Positions 55,336 to 63,941 of a stretch of DNA of 64,000 bases are shown piece by piece. Source of the DNA: Rhodobacter sp. SY28-1 (GTDB lineage: Bacteria > Pseudomonadota > Alphaproteobacteria > Rhodobacterales > Rhodobacteraceae); assembly GCF_005222785.1 (NCBI RefSeq), contig NZ_STGH01000001.1:1426001-1490000 (forward strand), in the 5' to 3' direction. The translations under genes and the position numbers were made by a program. A model generated the notes under the pieces. That model did no database searches, was not told the DNA's origin, and saw only the letters and a program-made list of their open reading frames with translations. The stretch's first letter is position 1. Each line of letters opens with the position of its first letter.

Positions 55336-57282
55336 ATGGCCCAGATTTCCCTGACATTTCCCGACGGCAACACGCGTGTCTATGACGCGGGCGTGACGCC
55401 TGCCGAGGTGGCGGCGTCCATTGCGCCCTCGCTGGCCAAGGCGTCGATCTCGGCGCAGGTGAACGGCAAGCATTGGGATCTGCAGTGGCCGATCACGTCG
55501 GACGCGACAATCTCGCTGAACACGTTGAAGGACGATGCGGCGGCGCTGGAGCTGATCCGGCATGACCTGGCGCATATCATGGCGCGGGCGGTGCAGGAGA
55601 TCTGGCCGGACGTGAAGGTGACGATCGGGCCGGTCCGGGATCAGGGCTGGTTCTACGATTTCGACCGGGAGGAGCCGTTCACGCCCGAGGATCTTGGGGC
55701 CATCGAGGCGCAGATGAAGCAGATCATCAACGCGCGGGACCCGGTGCGGACGGAAGTCTGGGAACGGGCTCGGGCGGTGGAGTACTACCGGGGCCGGGGC
55801 GAGCCCTTCAAGCTGGAGCTGATCGACCGCATCCCCGAGGGCGAGGACCTGCGGATGTACTGGCATGGCAACTGGCAGGACCTGTGCCGGGGGCCGCATC
55901 TGCAGCACACCGGGCAGGTCCCGGCGGACGCGTTCAAGCTGACGCATGTGGCGGGGGCCTATTGGCTGGGTGACGCGAGCCGCCCGATGCTGCAGCGCAT
56001 CTACGGCGTGGCGTTCAAGAATCGCGATGACCTGAAGGCGCATCTGACGATGCTGGAGGAGGCCGCCAAGCGCGACCACCGGAAGCTGGGACGCGAGATG
56101 GAGCTGTTCCATCTGCAGGAAGAAGCGCCGGGGATGGTGTTCTGGCATCCGAACGGCTGGACGATCTATCGTCAGCTTGAGGATTACATGCGCGGCCGTC
56201 TGCGTCAGGCGGGCTACAAGGAAATCAGGACGCCGCAGGTCGTGGACCGCGTCTTGTGGGAGAAGTCGGGCCATTGGGAGGCCTACCGCGAGAACATGTT
56301 CATCGTGGAGGTCGACGAAGAGGGTGCCAAGGAAAAGCGGATCAACGCGCTGAAGCCGATGAACTGCCCCTGCCATGTGCAGGTGTTCAATCAGGGCCTG
56401 AAATCCTACCGCGACCTGCCCTTGCGGCTGGCGGAGTTCGGGTCGTGCCATCGGTATGAAAGCTCGGGGTCCATGCACGGGTTGATGCGGGTGCGCGGCT
56501 TCACGCAGGACGATGCGCATATCTTCTGCACGGAAGACCAGATCGAACAGGAATGCGCGGGGTTCATCTCGCTCTTGTCCTCGGTCTATCGCGACCTCGG
56601 CTTCGACAAGTTCGACATCAAGCTGTCGACGCGGCCCGAGGTGCGGGTCGGAAGTGATGAAATCTGGGACAAGGCGGAGAACGCGCTGCAGAAAGCCATC
56701 GAAGGGCTGGGTCTGCCCTACGAGATCAACCCGGGCGACGGGGCGTTCTACGGGCCGAAGCTCGACTTCAAGCTGACCGACGCCATCGGGCGCGAATGGC
56801 AGTGCGGCACCTTCCAGGCGGACTTCAACCTGCCGGTTCGGCTGGACGCGGAATATGTGGGCGAGGACGGGGCCAAGCACCGCGCCGTCATGCTGCACCG
56901 CGCGGTGCTGGGGTCGTTCGAGCGGTTCATTGGCATTCTTCTGGAGAACTATGCCGGGAAGCTGCCCTTCTGGTTGGCCCCGCGGCAGGTGGTGGTGGCC
57001 TCCATCGTGTCGGATGCGGACCCGTTTGTGCATGAGGTCGTGGCTTCCTTGCGCAAGGCAAGGGTTCGGGCGGAGGCAGATGTCCGGAACGAGAAGATCA
57101 ACTACAAGGTCCGCGAGCATTCCGTCGGCAAAGTTCCCGTGATCCTGGCCATCGGGATGCAGGAGGTCGAGGCGAGAACTGTTTCAGTTCGCCGGTTGGG
57201 CGAGACGCGGACTGAAACGATTACCCTCGATCAGGCCGTTGCCACCTTCGGGTTCGAGGCCCTGCCTCCCGCGAACAGCTGA
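55336..57282 (+). CDS. thrS: Threonyl-tRNA synthetase
   Basis: A 648-residue class II synthetase: N-terminal TGS domain ([20 protein letters not shown]-type), editing domain with HxxxH ([11 protein letters not shown]), zinc-site and motif region [10 protein letters not shown], class II motif 2 ([17 protein letters not shown]), motif 3 ([14 protein letters not shown]), and an anticodon-binding C terminus. Essential. ATG 55336 has GAGGAGA. Confidence 0.98.
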   Translation: MAQISLTFPDGNTRVYDAGVTPAEVAASIAPSLAKASISAQVNGKHWDLQWPITSDATISLNTLKDDAAALELIRHDLAHIMARAVQEIWPDVKVTIGPVRDQGWFYDFDREEPFTPEDLGAIEAQMKQIINARDPVRTEVWERARAVEYYRGRGEPFKLELIDRIPEGEDLRMYWHGNWQDLCRGPHLQHTGQVPADAFKLTHVAGAYWLGDASRPMLQRIYGVAFKNRDDLKAHLTMLEEAAKRDHRKLGREMELFHLQEEAPGMVFWHPNGWTIYRQLEDYMRGRLRQAGYKEIRTPQVVDRVLWEKSGHWEAYRENMFIVEVDEEGAKEKRINALKPMNCPCHVQVFNQGLKSYRDLPLRLAEFGSCHRYESSGSMHGLMRVRGFTQDDAHIFCTEDQIEQECAGFISLLSSVYRDLGFDKFDIKLSTRPEVRVGSDEIWDKAENALQKAIEGLGLPYEINPGDGAFYGPKLDFKLTDAIGREWQCGTFQADFNLPVRLDAEYVGEDGAKHRAVMLHRAVLGSFERFIGILLENYAGKLPFWLAPRQVVVASIVSDADPFVHEVVASLRKARVRAEADVRNEKINYKVREHSVGKVPVILAIGMQEVEARTVSVRRLGETRTETITLDQAVATFGFEALPPANS

Positions 57283-57305
57283 GCATAGCCGATTGATATT
57301 TAATG

Positions 57306-57333
57306 AAAGTCCCGAGCCCGGCGTCGGGGCTTT
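57306..57333 (+). terminator. Probable terminator after thrS
   Basis: AAAGTCCCGA pairs with TCGGGGCTTT (one G-T pair) around an 8-base loop, followed by CTGCATTTCTG. Placement 24 bases after the thrS stop fits intrinsic termination, though the T-run is short. Confidence 0.6.
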
Positions 57334-57417
57334 CTGCATTTCTGCGCCTGCGACATCCTGTCACGAAGCTGTGGTTCACGGCCCCGTGGGTCGCTTGTGA
57401 GCGTAGCTATCCCCTAA

Positions 57418-57458
57418 CCCTTGAGCAGTCGCAACGGTTGCGACGACCAACTCAAGGG
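57418..57458 (+). promoter_or_regulatory. Nested inverted repeats in the bufA1 leader
   Basis: Outer arms CCCTTGAG (57418-57425) and CTCAAGGG (57451-57458) are exact complements. Inner arms GTCGCAAC (57428-57435) and GTTGCGAC (57437-57444) are exact complements with one base between. AAGGG of the right outer arm is the likely ribosome binding site for ATG 57469, so the fold could hide it; the repeats could also be protein sites. Confidence 0.65.
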
Positions 57459-57468
57459 ATCTGCTCAC

Positions 57469-57774
57469 ATGTCTTATCAATCGAAATCGCTTGCCATCGC
57501 TGGCGCCCTTGCCGCTGCCCTGTCCGGCGTTGCCGGGATGGCCTCGGCCCAGGAAAACGAAAAGTGCTTTGGCGTGGCGCTGGCCGGTCAGAACGACTGC
57601 GCGGCGGGTGAAGGCACCACCTGCGCCGGGACCTCGAAGGTCGACTATCAGGGCAACGCCTGGAAGCTGGTCCCGGCTGGCACCTGCGAAACCATGGAAC
57701 TGCCTGCCGGTGGTGACGGGATGATGCGTAAGGGCTCGCTGACCGCGCTGGAGCGTGACCTGCCCGCCGCCTGA
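57469..57774 (+). CDS. bufA1: Bufferin-type precursor, DUF2282 (BufA1-like)
   Basis: A 101-residue precursor with an N-terminal Sec signal ([19 protein letters not shown], cleavage near residue 27) and a core with four Cys (33, 44, 52, 73) in the DUF2282 pattern [39 protein letters not shown]2282 proteins were long hypothetical and were recently described as bufferins: periplasmic copper-binding RiPPs whose Cys are modified by a DUF692 enzyme. ATG 57469 has AAGGG; an upstream in-frame ATG has no signal peptide. First gene of bufA1-bufB-bufC-doxX. Confidence 0.9.
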   Translation: MSYQSKSLAIAGALAAALSGVAGMASAQENEKCFGVALAGQNDCAAGEGTTCAGTSKVDYQGNAWKLVPAGTCETMELPAGGDGMMRKGSLTALERDLPAA

Positions 57775-57782
57775 TGCCGTTT

Positions 57783-57809
57783 GCCCCGGTCTTTCCGGCC
57801 GGGGCGTTT
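57783..57809 (+). terminator. Terminator-like hairpin between bufA1 and bufB
   Basis: GCCCCGG (57783-57789) pairs with CCGGGGC (57799-57805) around a 9-base loop and is followed by GTTTT. It lies between the bufA1 stop and the preferred bufB start, so partial termination could give more precursor than enzyme mRNA. Confidence 0.65.
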
Positions 57810-57824
57810 TCCATGGGGGACCCG

Positions 57825-58670
57825 ATGCTTGACCAGACCTTCGGCCTGCCTGCCCGTCCGGGCGTCGGCTACAAGCCGCAGCATTTCAGCGCGATCCTGG
57901 CCGATGCGGGCCCTGTCGGCTGGCTGGAAATCCATGCCGAGAACTACATGGGGGCGGGCGGCCGGCCTTTGGCGCAGCTGCGCCATCTGGCAGAGCGGTT
58001 TCCGATTTCGGTGCATGGTGTCGGGTTGTCGATCGGCGGAGAGGGGCGGCTGGATGCCGAGCATCTGCAACGGCTGAAGGCGCTGTGCGGCTGGCTGAAC
58101 CCGGCCAGCTTTTCCGAACATCTGGCCTGGTCGACGCATGACGGGGCGTTTCTGAACGATCTTCTGCCGCTGCCCTACACGGCGGCAACCTTGGCCCGCG
58201 TCGCAGATCACATCGACGAGGTGCAGGACGTGCTGGGTCGCCGGATGTTGCTGGAGAATCCCTCAACCTACATCGCCTTTGCCGAGACCGCGATGGGCGA
58301 GGTCGAGTTCCTGACCGAGATCGCGCGCCGGACCGGCTGCGGCCTGCTTCTGGATGTGAACAACGTCTATGTCTCGGGCACCAATCAGAATTATGACCCG
58401 GTGGGGTATCTGGACGACTTCCCGCTGCATCTGGTGGGCGAAGTGCATCTGGGCGGCCATGACGAGGACCGCGATGACCACGGGCGCAGGCTGCTGATCG
58501 ACAGCCATGGGGCCGAGGTGGTGGACCCGGTCTGGGCGCTGTACGCCCGGGTGATCGGGTGCGCGGGGCCAAAGCCCACGCTGATCGAATGGGACAATGA
58601 CGTGCCGGACTGGCCGGTCCTGATGGCCGAGGCCGCACGCGCGGCTGCCGTGCTGGAGCCGGTGACATGA
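57825..58670 (+). CDS. bufB: MNIO-family enzyme, DUF692 (BufB-like)
   Basis: A 281-residue TIM-barrel enzyme of the MNIO (multinuclear iron oxygenase) family, related to MbnB, TglH and ChrH, which oxidise Cys of peptides. Likely metal ligands are in [36 protein letters not shown] and [14 protein letters not shown] 57825 has GGGGGA four bases upstream; ATG 57774, which overlaps the bufA1 stop, would put the hairpin inside the gene and adds an N terminus not typical of the family. Confidence 0.92.
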   Translation: MLDQTFGLPARPGVGYKPQHFSAILADAGPVGWLEIHAENYMGAGGRPLAQLRHLAERFPISVHGVGLSIGGEGRLDAEHLQRLKALCGWLNPASFSEHLAWSTHDGAFLNDLLPLPYTAATLARVADHIDEVQDVLGRRMLLENPSTYIAFAETAMGEVEFLTEIARRTGCGLLLDVNNVYVSGTNQNYDPVGYLDDFPLHLVGEVHLGGHDEDRDDHGRRLLIDSHGAEVVDPVWALYARVIGCAGPKPTLIEWDNDVPDWPVLMAEAARAAAVLEPVT

Positions 58671-59398
58671 ACCAGTCAGACTTCGCCGCCGCCCTGCTGG
58701 ACCCCGCGGCCCCGGTTCCGGCGGGCATTGTCGGCCCGGATGGGCTGGCCGCACCCCGGCGGTTCGCCGTCTACCGCAACAATGTCGCGCTGTCTTTGAC
58801 CCGCGCGCTAGAGGCGTCCTTCCCGACCGTGCGCAAGCTGGTGGGTGAGGCCTTCTTTGCGGCGCTGGCGGGTGAGTTCCTGCGGGCCCATCCGCCGAGG
58901 TCGCGGATGCTGATGCTGTATGGGGCAGAGATGCCCGCGTTTCTGGCGCGGTTCCAACCGGTGGCGCAACTGGGCTATCTGCCCGACGTGGCACGGCTGG
59001 ATCAGGCCGTGCGGGAAAGCTATCACGCATCGGACAGTCGGCCGCTGCCCGAGGCCGAGTTCCAGCGGCTGGTTGGCGCGGATATCGCGGGTTTGCGCCT
59101 GCGCCTGGCCCCCTCGCTGCGGGTGGTGCGGTCGCGCTGGCCGGTGGTGTCGATCTGGGCCGCGAACCACGAGGGCGGACCTGCGCCCAAGGCCGTTGCC
59201 GAAGATGCCCTGATCCTGCGGCCAGAGTTCGATCCAAGGCCCCAGGTCCTGCCCGCAGGTGGCGGGGCCTTTGTGGCCGGGTTGATCGAGGGTCGGACCC
59301 TGGGGGACTGCGTGGACCTGTCCGGGCCGGAGCTGGACCTGGCGGCGGTTCTGGGCGTGATGATCGCGGGCCAGGCAATCACGGGGGTTGAGGAATGA
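58667..59398 (+). CDS. bufC: DUF2063 partner protein (BufC-like)
   Basis: A 243-residue protein with the N-terminal DUF2063 domain ([13 protein letters not shown], then [20 protein letters not shown]). Such proteins accompany DUF692 enzymes and probably present the precursor; the old label 'putative DNA-binding' is not supported. It overlaps bufB by four bases (ATGA). Confidence 0.9.
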   Translation: MNQSDFAAALLDPAAPVPAGIVGPDGLAAPRRFAVYRNNVALSLTRALEASFPTVRKLVGEAFFAALAGEFLRAHPPRSRMLMLYGAEMPAFLARFQPVAQLGYLPDVARLDQAVRESYHASDSRPLPEAEFQRLVGADIAGLRLRLAPSLRVVRSRWPVVSIWAANHEGGPAPKAVAEDALILRPEFDPRPQVLPAGGGAFVAGLIEGRTLGDCVDLSGPELDLAAVLGVMIAGQAITGVEE

Positions 59399-59934
59399 AC
59401 TGGCTGCTGGGTCTCTATCGGGAAGTGGGGGCATTTGCCTCCCGGCAGGGCGACTGGGTTCTGCCGACATTGGCGCGGCTGGTGTTTGCGGCTGTCCTGC
59501 TGGGCTATTTCTGGGCCTCGGCCCTGACCAAGCTGGACGGGCCGTTCAGCCCGTCTACCGGGGCTTTCGCCCAGATCTTCCCGAAGGCCTTCGAGGCCGT
59601 CGGCTATGATGTGGGGCAACTGGGCCTGTGGCAGCGCCCAGTCGTTCTGGTCGGGTCCTGGGCCGAGTTGGTCCTGCCCCTGCTGATCGTGCTCGGCCTT
59701 CTGACGCGGTTGGCTGCGGCTGGAATGATGGGGTTCGTGCTGCTCCAGAGCCTGACCGACATCTACGGACACGGGGCGGCAGCCGGAGCCTGGTTCGACC
59801 GGGCCTCGGACGCGCTGATCCTGGACCAGCGGGCGCTGTGGTTGGTCGTGTTGGCCGTTTTATTGTGCAAAGGGGCGGGGCCTCTTTCGGCGGATCGTGC
59901 GCTTGGGGTTGAGCCAACTCGCCTTGCGGCTTGA
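59395..59934 (+). CDS. DoxX-family membrane protein
   Basis: A 179-residue protein with four hydrophobic segments (LARLVFAAVLLGYFWASAL; LPLLIVLGLLTRLAAAGMM; a C-terminal LWLVVLAVLLC). DoxX proteins often close buf operons and are suggested to support the oxidation state or export. It overlaps bufC by four bases. Confidence 0.88.
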   Translation: MNWLLGLYREVGAFASRQGDWVLPTLARLVFAAVLLGYFWASALTKLDGPFSPSTGAFAQIFPKAFEAVGYDVGQLGLWQRPVVLVGSWAELVLPLLIVLGLLTRLAAAGMMGFVLLQSLTDIYGHGAAAGAWFDRASDALILDQRALWLVVLAVLLCKGAGPLSADRALGVEPTRLAA

Positions 59935-60069
59935 TTTTCGGCGAATCCTTGGCATCATCGCCTTAGTGACGACAGATTTCCTGACCGGCTCTCGGAACGA
60001 AGCCCTGGAAGACCTGGTGGCACGGCTTGCGGTAATGGCGCCGCAGGGGGTTCTGAGAGGAGAAGCGGA

Positions 60070-60276
60070 ATGCCGACAGGCACCGTGAAGTGGTTCAATT
60101 CGACCAAGGGCTATGGCTTCATCGCGCCGGACGATGGCGGCAAGGACGTGTTCGTGCACATCTCGGCGGTGGAGCGTGCGGGGCTGAAGGGGCTCAGCGA
60201 CAACCAGAAGATCGGCTACGAACTGCAGTCGGGCCGCGACGGCAAGCAGTCGGCCGGCGACCTGCGCCTGCTTTAA
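60070..60276 (+). CDS. cspA: Cold shock protein
   Basis: A 68-residue CspA-family OB-fold nucleic-acid-binding protein with RNP1 KGYGFI and RNP2 VFVHIS. ATG 60070 has AGGAGAAG. The 135-base upstream region may form a regulatory leader, common for csp genes, but I see no definite structure. Its stop overlaps the stop of the convergent gene. Confidence 0.95.
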   Translation: MPTGTVKWFNSTKGYGFIAPDDGGKDVFVHISAVERAGLKGLSDNQKIGYELQSGRDGKQSAGDLRLL

Positions 60277-60599
60277 CTGGTCAGCGCGGCTTCGGTCGCG
60301 CTGTCCCAGCCCAGGAACCAGCGATCCCCGTCCTGGATGACCGGCCGTTTCATGACGGTCGGCTGCGCCATGATCTGCGCCTCGGGGTCCGAAGCCTTCA
60401 GGAAATCATTGAAGCTGCGGTAGGTGGTGGACTGCTGGTTCACCGCCCTTGATCCGAATTCCTGCACGATGCGGTCGACCTCTGCTTGCGTCAGCGGGGT
60501 GGCCCGGATGTCGCGGAAGGTGACGTCCTTGCCGGCCTGCTGAAGGGTCTTGAGGGCCTTCTTGCAGGTGTCGCAGGTGGGGATGCCGTAGAGGATCAT
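60273..60599 (-). CDS. ArsC/YffB-family reductase-like protein
   Basis: A 108-residue thioredoxin-fold protein with CDTC (9-12) and FRDIRATPLTQAEVDRIV, matching the YffB/Spx-type branch of ArsC-like proteins. Arsenate reduction should not be assumed. ATG 60599 has AGGAGA and directly follows palindrome TGTCCACGCTGGACG (60610-60624). Confidence 0.9.
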   Translation of the reverse strand: MILYGIPTCDTCKKALKTLQQAGKDVTFRDIRATPLTQAEVDRIVQEFGSRAVNQQSTTYRSFNDFLKASDPEAQIMAQPTVMKRPVIQDGDRWFLGWDSATEAALTS

Positions 60600-60609
60600 G
60601 CGCTCTCCT

Positions 60610-60675
60610 TGTCCACGCTGGACGGATTTCGAATATCGTTTGGTTTCAGTCGCTTGCCTGTGGGCGTTTACCGGT
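60610..60675 (+). repeat. Partial relative of the composite repeat
   Basis: TGTCCACGCTGGACG (60610-60624), then TATCGTTTGG and GTGGGCGTTTACCGG near 60634-60675. The same order occurs inside copy 1 (27555 onward), but the two G+C-rich blocks found there are absent here. It lies just upstream of the ArsC-like start. Confidence 0.6.
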
Positions 60676-60709
60676 TGGTAACATATCCCGGCGGGGGCCG
60701 CAAAGGGGC

Positions 60710-61102
60710 TTAGCCGTGGATCATCCGGGTGATGGTCACCCCGGCCCAGGCGGAAAAGGCGGTGAGGATGCCGCCCCAGGTGGTGTCGGTGACCACCATG
60801 GTCCAGTGCCAGTCCTTCATCACGGCCCAGGAGGTGAACTCGTAAGTGCCATAGGCCATGAGGCCGATGATTAGGGCGGGGAGGATGACGGGCGCGCCGG
60901 TTTTCAGGGCGGGGAGGGAGACGAGGTACACAAGGCCGCCCACATAGGCGAGGTAGAAAAGGGCGGCGGGGGCGATGCGGATCGGCTCGGCCAGAAGCGG
61001 GCCGATGTAGCGGGTGAAGAGGGGCTTCATCACCAGGGTCAGCATGATCGCGTCGAGGATCAGGAAGACGGCGGCGGTGGCGGCGTAGAGGGTGAGGGTC
61101 AT
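60710..61102 (-). CDS. DUF2177-family membrane protein
   Basis: A 130-residue protein with four hydrophobic segments (TLYAATAAVFLILDAIMLT; LFYLAYVGGLVYLVSL; LIIGLMAYGTYEFTSW; ILTAFSAWAGVTI), the DUF2177 layout. Function unknown. ATG 61102 has AAAGGAG upstream. Confidence 0.88.
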   Translation of the reverse strand: MTLTLYAATAAVFLILDAIMLTLVMKPLFTRYIGPLLAEPIRIAPAALFYLAYVGGLVYLVSLPALKTGAPVILPALIIGLMAYGTYEFTSWAVMKDWHWTMVVTDTTWGGILTAFSAWAGVTITRMIHG

Positions 61103-61207
61103 GGGCGGGCTCCTTTGGCAGGAGGTAGGGCGGGATGGGGCGAGGGGTAGGGGGATTGAATTCACGCAGCAATCCTGCGGTGAAAGCCGTGCGTGCGAGC
61201 ACGCAAC

Positions 61208-61690
61208 CTACGATCGCTTCTCGGGGTTCAGGCCCAGAGCCTCGGTCAGATCGTTGAAGATGCCATACCGCGCTTCGATTTTCGCAATCTTCTCCGGCGT
61301 GTCGGCCCCGCTTGCTTCGATGTCCCGAAACAGACCCTCGCAACCGCCCGGGGTCACAATGGCGAACATCTGGCCCGGTTCTTCGCCGATATTGCGCCAG
61401 CCATGCTGCACATGGGGCGGAAGGGTCACGACGGCACCGGGAGTTGCGACGAATTCGTCATCGCCGCAGCGGAAAAGATAGGTGCCACGCACCACGCGGA
61501 AGACCTCGGTTTCCCGGGTATGGGTGTGTGGGGCCGGTCCCTGTCCGGGCGGCGTGAAGGTTTCCCACATGCCGAAGGCGCCATTGGTCTCGGCTGCTGT
61601 CGCGTGGATGTGGACCTCGGCACCAAAGGGTGTGCGCGCCTTGCGCTCGTGGCCCGGCAGCGACACGACAGCTTTGGTGAAGTCCGCCAT
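61208..61690 (-). CDS. Cupin-domain protein
   Basis: A 160-residue cupin with motif 1 APHTHTRETEVFRVVRGTY and motif 2 GAVVTLPPHVQHGWRN. The C terminus VTPGGCEGLFRDIEASG matches the cupin at 28372, so they are paralogues. Substrate unknown. ATG 61690 is the family start. Confidence 0.87.
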   Translation of the reverse strand: MADFTKAVVSLPGHERKARTPFGAEVHIHATAAETNGAFGMWETFTPPGQGPAPHTHTRETEVFRVVRGTYLFRCGDDEFVATPGAVVTLPPHVQHGWRNIGEEPGQMFAIVTPGGCEGLFRDIEASGADTPEKIAKIEARYGIFNDLTEALGLNPEKRS

Positions 61691-61748
61691 GGTGGCCTCG
61701 TGGGTTCGGGTAACCCGAGGTTAACCGAAAAGGCACAATCATGCGACC

Positions 61749-62306
61749 ATGTCCGCGTATCTCCGTCCCAGGGTTCCCGGCGCTTGCGTCTTCTTCACGG
61801 TCAATCTGGTGGACCGGGGGGCGGATACGCTTGTCCGGCATGTCGAGGTGTTGCGGCAGGCGGTGGCGGTGACAAAAGCGAAGCGGCCGTTCCGGGTTGA
61901 TGCGTGGGTGGTGTTGCCGGATCATATGCATTGCGTTTGGACGTTGCCGGAGGGGGATGCGGATTATTCAGTGCGGATGGCGGCGATCAAGGCGCAGTTC
62001 ACGCGCGACGTCCGTAGGTCGGGGTTCACCCCGACTCCCATCCCAAGGAACGGATACGGCGCAAACGGTGGGCGTGTGCGCCATGGTGGGGCGTATGAAG
62101 AAAGAGTCGGGGTGAACCCCGACCTACGGGGGGAAGCGCCCATCTGGCAGAAGCGGTTTTGGGAGCATCACATCCGAGATGACCGGGATTTCGAGGTGCA
62201 TGTGCGGTATTGCTGGACCAACCCGGTGAAGCACGGGTTGGTCGGGCATCCGCGAGAGTGGCCGTTTTCGTCATGGCACCGCGATGCGGGCGGGGCGGTG
62301 TGGTAG
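61749..62306 (+). CDS. REP-associated tyrosine transposase (RAYT), Y1_Tnp
   Basis: A 185-residue HUH-type transposase relative: HMH (59-61) in DHMHCVW, and nucleophile Tyr154 in VRYCWTNPVKHGLV, so the active site is present. Two REP elements in opposite orientation lie inside the coding region (62014-62037 and 62104-62127) and are read in frame as residues 89-127, an insert not seen in typical RAYTs. The stop TAG is itself within a further REP. Such proteins mobilise REP elements. Confidence 0.92.
   Translation: MSAYLRPRVPGACVFFTVNLVDRGADTLVRHVEVLRQAVAVTKAKRPFRVDAWVVLPDHMHCVWTLPEGDADYSVRMAAIKAQFTRDVRRSGFTPTPIPRNGYGANGGRVRHGGAYEERVGVNPDLRGEAPIWQKRFWEHHIRDDRDFEVHVRYCWTNPVKHGLVGHPREWPFSSWHRDAGGAVW
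62014..62127. repeat. Inverted REP pair inside the RAYT gene
   Basis: 24 bases at 62014-62037 (beginning GTAGGTCGGGGTTCAC) are the exact reverse complement of 62104-62127 (ending CCCCGACCTAC). Each is also an imperfect palindrome (CGGGGT...ACCCCG). This is a BIME-like pair. Confidence 0.85.
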
Positions 62307-62365
62307 GTCGGGGCGTGCCCCGCCATCAGGAGTCGGGTAGAGAGTCGGGGTAAACCCCGACCTAC
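62303..62365. repeat. Inverted REP pair at the RAYT 3' end
   Basis: A diverged REP starting GTAGGTCGGGGCG (62303-62327) contains the stop codon of the transposase. The other arm is at 62342-62365 and differs from the internal right arm by one base (TAAACC for TGAACC). Confidence 0.8.
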
Positions 62366-62370
62366 ACTTG

Positions 62371-63039
62371 CTAAAAAGCCTTGTCGGTTCTGAGTCCATA
62401 TCTCACAATGAAGTGGATGAAATCCTTACCAAGAGGCGTCAACTCCACTGAAGAATCTACGCGTAAGAGATTTCTTTGAACAAGAAAGTTTGTGTACTTT
62501 TCAAAATCCCAGTCTGAAAGCTCTGAAAATCTGGACTTTACTTCAGAGAAGAATTCCTCTCCATCTGATTTACTAACTTGCCCGCCACGTTCATTGATCT
62601 TCTGAAGAAGCAATATCTGACTTCCGAATATATCCGCATAAGCAAGTGCATAGCCTTTTTCTAGTTGTTCTATTGCAAGGGCATTTATCGTGATGTCGAG
62701 GACGTCCCCCTTGGGCAATTGTTCTATTGCCGCCCTCAGCACCTTCTCTTGCTCGGCGATTGCTGCCGTTCGTGGTAGAGTAAACTTCGTGCTCGAAAGG
62801 GTATTCTCTGGGATAGTGCCGCCTTCCGTCTGAGCAATCTTGCGCTCATCTATGCGGATTTGCGCGCCAAATCCTTCAAATGAAATGCCTCTATCTGCGA
62901 AAATGTGAGAAATCAAAGGGCGGAAAATGCGAGCCACCAAGATTAGCGCAAGCGGCCACGATATTGAGGCGATCAATGAGAAGAGATTTTGCCAGAATGG
63001 GAGCAGCTCAATAAGAAAATAGTCGAAAAATACCCTCAC
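62371..63039 (-). CDS. Membrane-anchored protein, unknown function, A+T-rich
   Basis: A 222-residue product starting at GTG 63039, which overlaps the thyX stop by four bases (GTGA) and has GGAGG seven bases upstream. Two N-terminal hydrophobic segments ([32 protein letters not shown]) are followed by a soluble helical domain and a C-terminal part resembling a winged helix ([27 protein letters not shown]). Base composition is clearly lower in G+C than neighbours, suggesting acquisition. I do not recognise a family. Confidence 0.75.
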   Translation of the reverse strand: MRVFFDYFLIELLPFWQNLFSLIASISWPLALILVARIFRPLISHIFADRGISFEGFGAQIRIDERKIAQTEGGTIPENTLSSTKFTLPRTAAIAEQEKVLRAAIEQLPKGDVLDITINALAIEQLEKGYALAYADIFGSQILLLQKINERGGQVSKSDGEEFFSEVKSRFSELSDWDFEKYTNFLVQRNLLRVDSSVELTPLGKDFIHFIVRYGLRTDKAF

Positions 63040-63941
63040 CCCCAAACCTCCACAAACTCCCGCCACTCGCCCTTCGACATGCCGGAGGCCTCTTGCGTGA
63101 CCGTCTCTCCAGCCAAGCGACGCTTCAGGACCGCAATCGCCTTGGAGGAGAGCGTCACTCCCCCCATCCGGTAGTCCTCGAAGGCCCCGTAGGCCAGCGG
63201 GACCCAGTCCTTCACGGTGGCCGCAATCGCTTCGGCATAGACGCGGATTTCGTATTGGGCGTGGGGGTCGGCCCTCAGACGGAGGAAGTGGAAGAGGTTG
63301 TGCAGGTCGACCTTCCAGTACCACTGGGTGTAGATGTTGGCGGGGAGGTTCATGCGGGCAAGCTCTCGCGCGAGGCCCTGCTGGCCGTCCTGGGACAGCA
63401 TCGCCTCGTAATGGTCATAGGCGCGGTTGGCGTCGCTCTTCAGCAATTCGAGGACGCGGGCGGCTTCCTCGCCGGTCAGGACCTCGCCCCGGCCCTGGTT
63501 GTTGACGGTGGACTGGGCGGCGAGCTGGTCGGGGGCGGGGATGTAGAACTCCCGGTCGAGGATCGAGTAGCGGGCGGAGTATTCGTTGACGTTGGCGGTG
63601 CGGTGGCGGATCCACTGGCGGGCGACGAAGACGGGGAGTTTGACGTGGAGCTTGATCTCGCACATCTCGAACGGGGTGGAGTGCCAATGGCGCATCAGGT
63701 AGCGGATCAGGCCCTCGTCGTTCTGGACGTGCTTGGTGCCCGCCCCATATGACACGCGGGCGGCCTGGACGATGGCGCTGTCGTCGCCCATGTAGTCGAT
63801 GACGCGGATGAAGCCGTGGTCAAGGACGGGGTGGGCGCGGTAGAGATGCGCCTCCATCCCTTCCGATACGGCGCGAAGGGTGGGGTGGGGGGTGGCCCGG
63901 GCGGCCTCGATTTCGGCCAGTTGGTCGGGGGTCAGCGGCAT
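63036..63941 (-). CDS. thyX: FAD-dependent thymidylate synthase
   Basis: A 301-residue ThyX: dUMP gives dTMP with methylene-tetrahydrofolate and NADPH through FAD. The signature RHRxxxxNEYSxRY is present as [15 protein letters not shown] (112-126), and Ser/Arg sites such as HWHSTPFEM are normal. ATG 63941 is the family start. The bases to 64000 hold only its upstream region. Confidence 0.97.
   Translation of the reverse strand: MPLTPDQLAEIEAARATPHPTLRAVSEGMEAHLYRAHPVLDHGFIRVIDYMGDDSAIVQAARVSYGAGTKHVQNDEGLIRYLMRHWHSTPFEMCEIKLHVKLPVFVARQWIRHRTANVNEYSARYSILDREFYIPAPDQLAAQSTVNNQGRGEVLTGEEAARVLELLKSDANRAYDHYEAMLSQDGQQGLARELARMNLPANIYTQWYWKVDLHNLFHFLRLRADPHAQYEIRVYAEAIAATVKDWVPLAYGAFEDYRMGGVTLSSKAIAVLKRRLAGETVTQEASGMSKGEWREFVEVWG

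Noticed and set aside
55270-57120. 616-codon minus-strand frame opposite thrS
   Set aside because: Same shadow effect; thrS is certain.
57774-57824. ATG 57774 as bufB start
   Set aside because: It would place a terminator-like hairpin in the coding region and adds 17 residues not typical of the family; ATG 57825 has a better ribosome binding site.
60273-60599. Calling the ArsC-like gene an arsenate reductase
   Set aside because: Motifs fit the YffB/Spx branch and no ars genes are nearby.
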